Below, piece after piece: positions 26,691-33,205 of a DNA stretch of 64,000 nucleotides. Numbering within the stretch: position 1 is the stretch's first letter; each line of letters opens with the position of its first letter. Source of the DNA: Pararoseomonas sp. SCSIO 73927 (lineage in GTDB: Bacteria; Pseudomonadota; Alphaproteobacteria; Acetobacterales; Acetobacteraceae); contig NZ_CP146232.1 in assembly GCF_037040815.1 (NCBI RefSeq), forward strand, positions 4,000,001-4,064,000. Direction: 5' to 3'. The notes beneath the pieces are model-generated. The model saw only the letters and a list, made by a program, of their open reading frames with translations. It did not search any database and was not told where the DNA came from. The translations under genes were made by a program, and so were the position numbers.

Positions 26691-26910
26691 ACGGCCGCGA
26701 CCTCCAACCGGGCTCCGGGGACGCCATGCGACCCGCGCGGCCTTTCGGTCTGCGGGACCGGTCCAATATAGGCAGCGCCCCGCGAGAATCATAACCAAAT
26801 CATGGCATGGCCTCACGTTTCAGCGCGCATGGCTGCCCCTGGCGGCAGCCTCGGCCCTCGGGATGCACCCCGGGCGGGGCGCTGGCGGCGCATGGCCGGG
26901 CGGCGCTGAG

Positions 26911-27408
26911 ATGCGGCTCTCCACCCGCGGCCGCTACGCCGTCATGGCGCTGACGGAGATGGCCCGCCGCGGCGTGGAGGGGAGCGGCGCGCCGGTGACG
27001 CTGGCCGAGGTGGCGCAGTCGCAGATGCTCTCCCTGGCCTATCTCGAGCAGCTCTTCGGGCGGCTGCGGCGCGCGGGGCTGGTGCGGTCCGCCCGCGGCC
27101 CCGGGGGCGGCTACCGCCTGGCGCGCCCGGCGGGCGAGATCACGGTGGCCGAGGTCGTGGACGCGGTGGAGGACACCATTGCCGGCGCGCCGGAAGCAGT
27201 GGAGGCGCCGGGCGTGCCGCCGGAGCAGCGCGGCCTCTGGCGCGAGCTGGGGGAGCAGGTGCGCCTCTTCCTCTCCGCCATCACGCTGCAGGACGTGGTG
27301 GATGGCCGCACCCTCGGCCGGGCCGTGCCCGTGCCTCCGGCGCCTGCCGCTGGAGGCGGGGGCGGGGGCGGGGGTGCGGCCGGGGGCGGCGCCGGAGCGG
27401 GCGGGTGA
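26911..27408 (+). CDS. Rrf2-family transcriptional regulator lacking cluster-binding cysteines
   Basis: A 165-residue winged-helix regulator starting MRLSTRGRYAVMALTEMARR, with the recognition-helix region LSLAYLEQLFGRLRRAGLV and wing SARGPGGGYRLARP, as in IscR. IscR-type proteins bind a 2Fe-2S cluster through three Cys in the loop after about residue 90. Here that loop reads EDTIAGAPEAVEAPGVPPEQ and the whole protein contains no Cys. The C-terminus is a Gly/Ala run. Context (two cysteine desulfurases and ferredoxin directly after, first overlapping by 4 bp) says it controls sulfur or Fe-S genes, but not through a Cys-bound cluster. The ATG at 26911 fits the family start. Confidence 0.9.
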   Translation: MRLSTRGRYAVMALTEMARRGVEGSGAPVTLAEVAQSQMLSLAYLEQLFGRLRRAGLVRSARGPGGGYRLARPAGEITVAEVVDAVEDTIAGAPEAVEAPGVPPEQRGLWRELGEQVRLFLSAITLQDVVDGRTLGRAVPVPPAPAAGGGGGGGGAAGGGAGAGG

Positions 27409-28502
27409 GCCTCTACCTTGACGCCAACGCCACCGAGCCGCTGCGCCCGGAGGCGCGGGAGGCCGCGATCGCCGCCATGGAGCTGCCGGGCAATCCCTCC
27501 TCCGTCCACGCGGACGGGCGGGCAGCGCGGCGGGTGCTGGAAGCGGCGCGGGCGCGGGTGGCGGCCCGGTTCGGGGCCTCGCCCCGGGACGTGGTTTTCA
27601 CCTCCGGCGGGACGGAGGCGAGCGCGCTGGCGGTCGCGTCGCTCCGCCGCGGGCGGCGCGTCCTCGCCGGCGCTACGGAGCACCCGGCGGTGCTGCGCGC
27701 GGCCTGGGGCCCGGAGGAGGGCGCGGCGCCGCTGCCGGTGCTGGCGGACGGGACCCTCGACCTCGCCGCACTCGAGGCGGCCCTGGCGGCCGGCGGGCCC
27801 GCCCTGGTCCTGCTCATGGTGGCGAACAACGAGACGGGGGTGATCCACCCCGTGGCGGAGGCGGCGGCGATCTGCCGCCGGCACGGCGCGCTGCTGCACC
27901 TGGACGCGGTCCAGGCCGCCGGGCGCGTGCCGCTGGACGCCGCGGCGCTGGGGGCCGAGACGATGGCGGTCTCCGGCCACAAGATGGGCGGGCCGAAGGG
28001 CGCGGGGGCGCTGATCCTGCGGCCCGGGCTGGAGCTGGCGCCGCTGGTGGCAGGCGGCGGGCAGGAGAGGGGGCGGCGGGGCGGCACGGAGGCGTTGCCG
28101 GCCATCGCCGGACTGGGTGCCGCCGCCGAGGCGGCCGACCCCGCGGCGGCCCTCCGGCTCGGCCGCATCCGCGACGCGATCGAGGCCGGGCTGGGCCTGC
28201 CCGTGGCGGGCGCCGGCGCGCCGCGCCTGCCGAACACGAGCTGCGTGGCGCTGCCTGGGGCGAGTTCCGAGACGCAGGTGATCGCGCTGGACCTGGCGGG
28301 GGTGCGGGTCTCCGCCGGGGCGGCCTGCTCCTCCGGCAAGGTGGCGCGCAGCCCCGTGCTCGCGGCGATGGGGCTGGAGAGGCTGGCGGGCTCGGCGATC
28401 CGGGTCTCGCTGCCCTGGAACGCGCCGGAGGACGCGGCGGAACGGTTCCTCGCGGCCCACGCCGCCATGCGGGCGCGGCTGCGGGGCGCGGGCGGGGGGT
28501 GA
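27405..28502 (+). CDS. Cysteine desulfurase (NifS/IscS-like), first paralogue
   Basis: A PLP enzyme that takes sulfur from cysteine as a persulfide. The 365-residue product has the PLP-Lys in SGHKMGGPKGAG (Lys193), the amino-acid-binding SGGTEASALAV, MVANNETGVIHPV and the active-site Cys308 in AGAACSSGKVARSP. The N-terminal motif is YLDANATEPLRPE instead of the usual DNxATTP. It overlaps the regulator (GTGA) and is followed 106 bp later by a second desulfurase. It is shorter and more divergent than the second paralogue, so it may be a specialised donor. Confidence 0.9.
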   Translation: MSLYLDANATEPLRPEAREAAIAAMELPGNPSSVHADGRAARRVLEAARARVAARFGASPRDVVFTSGGTEASALAVASLRRGRRVLAGATEHPAVLRAAWGPEEGAAPLPVLADGTLDLAALEAALAAGGPALVLLMVANNETGVIHPVAEAAAICRRHGALLHLDAVQAAGRVPLDAAALGAETMAVSGHKMGGPKGAGALILRPGLELAPLVAGGGQERGRRGGTEALPAIAGLGAAAEAADPAAALRLGRIRDAIEAGLGLPVAGAGAPRLPNTSCVALPGASSETQVIALDLAGVRVSAGAACSSGKVARSPVLAAMGLERLAGSAIRVSLPWNAPEDAAERFLAAHAAMRARLRGAGGG

Positions 28503-28608
28503 TCGCCGGGGCTGGCGACGTGGATAACCTGGCGGACTGACCTGGACGCGCGGCGGATGCGCGTCGCGGCATCTCCCCTCCCGGCCATCGATCCCCCATC
28601 TTTCCGGG

Positions 28609-29790
28609 ATGAGGGACGCCGCCAACCGCCAGGCCTACCTGGACAACCACGCCACCACGCCCTGCGACCCGCGGGTGCTGGCGGCCATGCGGCCGTGGTG
28701 GGAGGCGAACTTCTCCAACCCCGCCAGCATCGAGCACGCGATGGGCCGGGAGGCCGAGGCGGCGGTGGAGGAGGCGCGCGCCCATGTGGCCGCGCTGATC
28801 GGGGCGGAGCCGCGGGAACTGGTCCTCACCTCCGGTGCCACCGAATCGAACAACCTGGCGATCAAGGGCGCCGCACGCTTCGCCGCGGGGCAGGGAACGG
28901 ACCGGCGCCGCGTGATCACCGTGGCGACCGAGCACAAATGCGTGCTGGAGAGCGTGCGGGACCTCTCGGCGGAGGGCTTCGAGCCCGTTTTCCTGCCGGT
29001 GCGTCCCGACGGGCTGCTGGACCCGGAGGCGCTGCGGCGGGCGCTGGAGACGCCGACGCTACTGGTCAGCGTCATGGCCGTGAACAACGAGATCGGAGTG
29101 GTGCAGGACATCGGTGCCCTGGCGGCGATGTCGAAGGCGGCGGGCGCGCTGTTCCACACGGACGCGGCCCAGGCCGCCGGGCGGATCCCGCTGGACGTGG
29201 AGGGGATGGGCATCGACCTCCTCTCCCTCTCCGCCCACAAGATTTACGGGCCCAAGGGGATCGGCGCCCTCTACGTCCGCCGGCGGCCGCGGGTCCGGCT
29301 TGTGCCGCTGTTCTCGGGCGGCGGGCAGGAGCGGGGAATGCGCTCCGGCACCTTGCCCGCGCCGCTGGTAGTGGGCTTCGGGGAGGCGGCGCGGATTGCC
29401 CGACTGGAGATGGCGCTGGACGAGGGGCGGTTCCGCCAGCAGCGGGAGCGCTTCCTGGCCGCGCTCGGCGCTGAGGTCCCGGGACTGCAGGTGAACGGCA
29501 GCATGGAGAGCCGGGTGGCCGGCAACATTAACGTCACCCTGCCCGGCGGGGTGGACGCGCAGGAGTTGATGCGGGCGGCGCCGGGCGTCTGTGTCTCCAC
29601 CGGCAGCGCCTGCTCCTCGGCCAGCATCGAGCCCTCCTACGTGCTCAGGGCGCTGGGCCTGCCGGAGGCGGAGGCGCGTTCGACCTTGCGGATCGGCATC
29701 GGCCGCTTTACCTCGCCCGCCGAAGTGGACCGGGCGGCGGCCGAGCTGGCGCGCGCCTGGCATGGGCTGCGCCGCGCGGCCGCCGAGTAG
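28609..29790 (+). CDS. Cysteine desulfurase IscS-like, second paralogue
   Basis: A 393-residue PLP-dependent desulfurase close to canonical IscS. It shows YLDNHATTPCDPRVLAAM at the N-terminus, SGATESNNLAIKG, ATEHKCVLES, the PLP-Lys at residue 211 in SAHKIYGPKGIGAL, and the catalytic Cys335 in STGSACSSASIEPSYVL. Sulfur would go to the ferredoxin/Fe-S system, MnmA and thiamine synthesis. ATG at 28609 follows GGGATGAGG. No iscU, hscBA or suf genes are near. It is followed by a ferredoxin 24 bp downstream. Confidence 0.93.
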   Translation: MRDAANRQAYLDNHATTPCDPRVLAAMRPWWEANFSNPASIEHAMGREAEAAVEEARAHVAALIGAEPRELVLTSGATESNNLAIKGAARFAAGQGTDRRRVITVATEHKCVLESVRDLSAEGFEPVFLPVRPDGLLDPEALRRALETPTLLVSVMAVNNEIGVVQDIGALAAMSKAAGALFHTDAAQAAGRIPLDVEGMGIDLLSLSAHKIYGPKGIGALYVRRRPRVRLVPLFSGGGQERGMRSGTLPAPLVVGFGEAARIARLEMALDEGRFRQQRERFLAALGAEVPGLQVNGSMESRVAGNINVTLPGGVDAQELMRAAPGVCVSTGSACSSASIEPSYVLRALGLPEAEARSTLRIGIGRFTSPAEVDRAAAELARAWHGLRRAAAE

Positions 29791-29814
29791 GGCCGGGCGC
29801 TTGAGGAGAGATCG

Positions 29815-30141
29815 ATGCCGAAGATGACCTTCGTCGAGCGGGACGGCACGCGCCGCGAGGTGGATGCGCCGATGGGTCTCTCGGTGCTGGAAATCGCGCA
29901 CAAGCATGGGGTGGACATCGAGGGCGCCTGTGAGGGCAGCCTCGCCTGCTCCACCTGCCACGTCATCGTGGACGAGAGCTGGTTCGAGCGCCTGGAGAGC
30001 CCGACCGAGGACGAGGAGGACATGCTCGACCTCGCCTTCGACCTGCAGGAGACCTCCCGCCTGGGCTGCCAGCTCATCATGACGGACAAGCTGGACGGGC
30101 TGGTGGTGAAGCTGCCCGCCGGCAGCCGCAACGCGGGCTGA
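29815..30141 (+). CDS. fdx: 2Fe-2S ferredoxin, adrenodoxin/Isc type
   Basis: A 108-residue electron carrier used in Fe-S cluster assembly. The four cluster ligands are Cys39, Cys45 and Cys48 in ACEGSLACSTCHV, plus Cys85 in RLGCQLIMTDKLDG. The acidic stretch EDEEDMLDLAFDLQ, which docks reductases and IscS, is present. ATG at 29815 follows GAGGAGAGATCG. Located directly after the desulfurases, it could supply electrons for persulfide reduction or cluster building. Confidence 0.94.
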   Translation: MPKMTFVERDGTRREVDAPMGLSVLEIAHKHGVDIEGACEGSLACSTCHVIVDESWFERLESPTEDEEDMLDLAFDLQETSRLGCQLIMTDKLDGLVVKLPAGSRNAG

Positions 30142-30146
30142 GCGCG

Positions 30147-30830
30147 ATGGACGCGCCCTACGGCCGCGAGGGCGGGCTGTTCCGCGCCCTGCGCACCGGG
30201 GCGGCGCGGGAGTGGGATGCCTATTGCTGGCACCCCTTCGTCCAGGGGTTGGCGGACGGCACGCTGCCGCTGGCGGCCTTCCGCCACTACCTCGTGCAGG
30301 ACTACCTTTTCCTCGTGCAGTTCGCGCGCGCCCAGGCCCTGGCCGTGGTGAAGGCCGAGAGCCTGGAGGCGATGCGCGAGAAGGGCCGGGTGGTGCAGGC
30401 CATCCTGGACGAGACGAAGCTGCACCTCGTCTACTGCCGGGAATGGGGCCTGGACGAGGCCGCCGTGCTGGCCGAGGCGGAGGCGCCGGAGACGGTGGGC
30501 TACACCCGGTGGGTCATGGACCAGGGCTTCCGCGGCGACATCCTGGACCTTGAGGTGGCGTTGGCGCCCTGCACCGTCGGCTACGGCGAGGTGGCGCGGC
30601 GGATCGAGGCGCATCCCGGCCGGGTGCGGGATGGGAACCCTTATGAGAACTGGATCGTCCAGTACGCGGGCGCCGAGTACCAGGCCGTTGCCGCGGGCGC
30701 GGCAGCCCGGCTGGACGCGCTCGGCGAGACGCATGGCGGGGCGGCGCGGATCGCGGCGCTCACGCGGGTCTTCGCGGAGGCGTCTCGGCTGGAAGCCGAT
30801 TTCTGGCAGATGGGGCTGAACGCCTCATGA
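30147..30830 (+). CDS. tenA: Thiaminase II / aminopyrimidine aminohydrolase
   Basis: Hydrolyses aminopyrimidines formed by thiamine breakdown to HMP, for thiamine salvage. The 227-residue all-helical protein shows WHPFVQGLADGTLPLAAFRH (first 20 residues of that block at 28-47), YLVQDYLFLVQFARA, the catalytic Cys in VALAPCTVGYGEVA, YENWIVQYAGAEYQ and the C-terminal Glu in EASRLEADFWQMGL. ATG at 30147 is five bases from the ferredoxin stop and the gene overlaps mnmA by 4 bp, an unusual position for a thiamine gene. Sulfur trafficking to thiamine is the plausible link. Confidence 0.92.
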   Translation: MDAPYGREGGLFRALRTGAAREWDAYCWHPFVQGLADGTLPLAAFRHYLVQDYLFLVQFARAQALAVVKAESLEAMREKGRVVQAILDETKLHLVYCREWGLDEAAVLAEAEAPETVGYTRWVMDQGFRGDILDLEVALAPCTVGYGEVARRIEAHPGRVRDGNPYENWIVQYAGAEYQAVAAGAAARLDALGETHGGAARIAALTRVFAEASRLEADFWQMGLNAS

Positions 30831-31927
30831 GAGTGATGGTCGCCATGTCCGGCGGCGTGGACAGCTCGGTCGTGGCCGGGCTGCTGGCGGAGCAGGGCCA
30901 CGAGGTCATCGGCGCCACGCTCCAGCTCTACGATCACGGCGCGGCGGTGCAAAGGAAAGGGGCCTGCTGCGCGGGCCAGGACATTCACGACGCGCGCGAC
31001 GTGGCCGACCGCCTGGGCATCCCCCACTACGTGCTGGACCGGGAGAGCCGCTTCCGCGACGCCGTGATCGCCGATTTCGCCGACAGCTACGCCCGCGGCG
31101 AGACGCCCATCCCCTGCGTGCGCTGCAACCAGACGGTAAAGTTCCAGGACCTCGTCGCCCTGGCCCGTGAACTGGGCTGCGAGGCGCTGGCGACCGGCCA
31201 CTACGCCCGCCGGGCGGAGGGGCCGGGCGGCCCCGAGCTGCACCGGGCGGCCGATCCGGCGCGGGACCAGTCGTACTTTCTCTTCGCGACCACGCGGGAG
31301 CAGCTGGCCTTCTCCCGCTTTCCGCTCGGCGACATGCCGGACAAGGCTTCAGTCAGGCGGGAGGCCGCGCGGCTGGGCTTGGCCGTGGCGGAGAAGCCGG
31401 ACAGCCAGGACATCTGCTTCGTGCCCGAGGGGCGCTACCACGAGCTGGTGGCGAAGCTCCGCCCGGAGGCGGCGGAGGCGGGCGAGATCGTGGACGAATC
31501 GGGCCGCGTCCTCGGCCGGCACGAGGGAGTGGCGCGCTACACGGTGGGGCAGGGGCGGGGCCTCGGCCTCTCCCGTGATCCCGGGATGCGGGTGGCGGCA
31601 CTGGACCCTGCGCGCCGTCGCGTGGTGGTGGCTCCGGCCCGCGCGATCCCCGTGGCGGAGGTGCCGGTCGCCGAGGTGAACTGGCTCATCGACCCGCCGG
31701 AAGCCGCCTTCCGTGCGGAGGCGAAGTTCCGCGCCCGCGAGGTGCCGCAGCCCGTGACGGCGCGCTGGGATCCGGCGCTCGCAGGGCTGATCGTCACGCC
31801 CGATGTCCCGGTGATCTCCGCCCCCGGCCAGGGCTGCGTGCTGTACGACGGCGACCGCGTCCTGGGCGGCGGCTTCATCCGCGCCGGCCGCGCCGCAACG
31901 GTTGACGCGGAAGCGCCGGCGGCCTAA
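30827..31927 (+). CDS. mnmA: tRNA-specific 2-thiouridylase MnmA
   Basis: Puts sulfur on the wobble U34 of tRNA-Lys, -Glu and -Gln using desulfurase-derived persulfide and ATP. The 366-residue product has the PP-loop MSGGVDSSVVAGLLAEQGH near the start, the catalytic Cys pair in PIPCVRCNQTVKF and KPDSQDICFVPEG, and the tRNA-binding central and C-terminal beta domains (HEGVARYTVGQGRGLGLS). ATGA overlap with tenA shows coupling. Its place behind two desulfurases puts the sulfur donor and acceptor in one transcript. Confidence 0.96.
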   Translation: MRVMVAMSGGVDSSVVAGLLAEQGHEVIGATLQLYDHGAAVQRKGACCAGQDIHDARDVADRLGIPHYVLDRESRFRDAVIADFADSYARGETPIPCVRCNQTVKFQDLVALARELGCEALATGHYARRAEGPGGPELHRAADPARDQSYFLFATTREQLAFSRFPLGDMPDKASVRREAARLGLAVAEKPDSQDICFVPEGRYHELVAKLRPEAAEAGEIVDESGRVLGRHEGVARYTVGQGRGLGLSRDPGMRVAALDPARRRVVVAPARAIPVAEVPVAEVNWLIDPPEAAFRAEAKFRAREVPQPVTARWDPALAGLIVTPDVPVISAPGQGCVLYDGDRVLGGGFIRAGRAATVDAEAPAA

Positions 31928-31954
31928 TTCGCGGCTCCCGGCGGACGGCGCTCT

Positions 31955-32031
31955 GGCGGGGTAGCTCAGCTGGTTAGAGCACAGCACTCATAATGCTGGG
32001 GTCACCGGTTCAAGTCCGGTTCCCGCTACCA
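31955..32031 (+). tRNA. tRNA-Met (CAT anticodon), elongator type
   Basis: A 77-nt cloverleaf can be folded by eye. The acceptor is GGCGGGG / TCCCGCT (two G-T pairs), the D arm is GCTC...GAGC, the anticodon stem is CAGCA/TGCTG with loop CTCATAA, the variable loop is GGGTC, the T arm is ACCGG-TTCAAGT-CCGGT, and the 3' end ACCA is encoded. Anticodon CAT in this loop context fits elongator Met; a lysidine-modified tRNA-Ile is the alternative. It lies 27 bp after mnmA on the same strand. Confidence 0.93.
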
Positions 32032-32290
32032 GTCCTCGCCGTCCGCCGGTTCCCCACAAAATCTCCTGTGACCTTCGCTTGTTCGCGTGGCCGTTTACCG
32101 GTCGGCAAGGCGACGCGCGATAACCTGCCGCCGCAACGAACGGCGCGCTGGAGAAGGCCCGGTGCGACCGCGGAAGTCCGGGGTGGAATGTACCCGTGGC
32201 ACGCGGCACAACCTGTGCGGGAATAAAAACCTAATTGCTACAACTACTTAACCTCAATATGAGCGAAGGTGGCTGAGAGCGGCACGCGCC

Positions 32291-33118
32291 GTGACCCTTG
32301 AGGAGGCGTGCTTGATCGTCACGGAAGAACTGCTTCGCCTCTTCGATAAGGCCCGCATCTTCACGGAGAAGGCGGGGCCACGACGCTTCCGCCTGGGTTC
32401 CAGCCTCATCGTGGCCCGCGGCGCCCGCCTGGAGGGGTACTCGGAGATCTTCTCCGGCAACGTCCTCCCGGCCAGCGCCGGGGCCTTCTCCTACTCGCAT
32501 TCGCCCTTCAAGGCTTTCGCCAATCTCGGGCGCTACTGCTCCATCGCGGGCGGAGTCACGGTCATGGGGGCCGACCACCCGCACGAGTGGGTGACGACAT
32601 CCCCGTTCACCTACCGCCCGACCGGGCACCCGGCCGTCGTCGCCGCGTATGAGGACCACGGCCGGCCGATCGAGACCGCCCGCGCCTTCCGCTTCCGCGG
32701 CGCCAAGAACAGCCTGAACATCGGCCACGACGTCTGGATCGCCGGGGACGTCCTGCTGCGGCAGGGGATCAGCATCGGCCACGGCGCGGTGATCGCCGGC
32801 GGGTCGGTCGTGACCAAGGATGTGCCGCCTTTCGCGATCGTCGGCGGCGTCCCGGCCAGGGTTATCCGCCTGCGCTTCCCGGAGGCGATCGTGGAGCGGC
32901 TGTTGGCGCTGGAGTGGTGGCGCTTCCATCCGGCCGTACTGCAGGAACTGCGGACCGACGACGTGGCGGCCTTCCTCGGCAATCTAGAAGCGGCACTGGA
33001 CCAGGGCAGCATCACACCCTTCGACCCTGGCTACCTGGAATTCGCCGACCCGGACGGGCTGCCCATCCTGCACCCCGCCTCGGCCGTGAACCACAGCGCG
33101 GCCGAGATCGCGGCCTGA
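32291..33118 (+). CDS. CatB-like hexapeptide O-acetyltransferase
   Basis: A 275-residue left-handed beta-helix acyltransferase related to the xenobiotic (chloramphenicol/streptogramin) acetyltransferases. Visible features are FANLGRYCSIAGGVTVMGADHPHEWVT, with the catalytic-type His in the DHP segment, SLNIGHDVWIAGDVLLRQG, hexapeptide repeats through GGSVVTKDVPPFAIVGGVPARVIRLRF, and a helical tail. Such enzymes more often modify surface sugars than antibiotics, so no resistance role is claimed. The GTG start at 32291 has a weak ribosome site. The 259 bp upstream are less GC-rich than the rest of the window, and the gene stands alone after a tRNA. Confidence 0.85.
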   Translation: MTLEEACLIVTEELLRLFDKARIFTEKAGPRRFRLGSSLIVARGARLEGYSEIFSGNVLPASAGAFSYSHSPFKAFANLGRYCSIAGGVTVMGADHPHEWVTTSPFTYRPTGHPAVVAAYEDHGRPIETARAFRFRGAKNSLNIGHDVWIAGDVLLRQGISIGHGAVIAGGSVVTKDVPPFAIVGGVPARVIRLRFPEAIVERLLALEWWRFHPAVLQELRTDDVAAFLGNLEAALDQGSITPFDPGYLEFADPDGLPILHPASAVNHSAAEIAA

Positions 33119-33205
33119 CGACGGGCGGAGCCCGGCGCCCGCGCGGGGCGCCCAGCTCCCGCTACATCCGGCGCCCGGGCGGCACCAAGGCCGGCCGCGG
33201 AATCG

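Larger units (their letters stand above)
26468..26910. other. Structured divergent intergenic region before the Rrf2 regulator
   Basis: A 443-bp stretch between the divergent hydrolase and Rrf2 genes with no convincing ORF. It contains a 22-bp perfect inverted repeat (26569-26590 and 26606-26627), a short perfect hairpin (26672-26690), a 10-bp palindrome GGACCGGTCC at 26755-26764, and a locally AT-rich patch CATAACCAAATCATGG around 26790-26805. That patch is a plausible place for an Rrf2-type operator or promoter, but I could not match it to a known consensus. Confidence 0.6.

Noticed and set aside
31988..32209. 73-codon minus-strand frame ending in GLEPVTPAL
   Set aside because: This peptide is the antisense translation of the tRNA-Met, a known annotation artefact.
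32255..32290. CTGAGA motif near the acetyltransferase start, as in TPP riboswitches
   Set aside because: No matching second stem or the conserved ACCTGATCTGG-like element follows, and the downstream gene is not thiamine-related.
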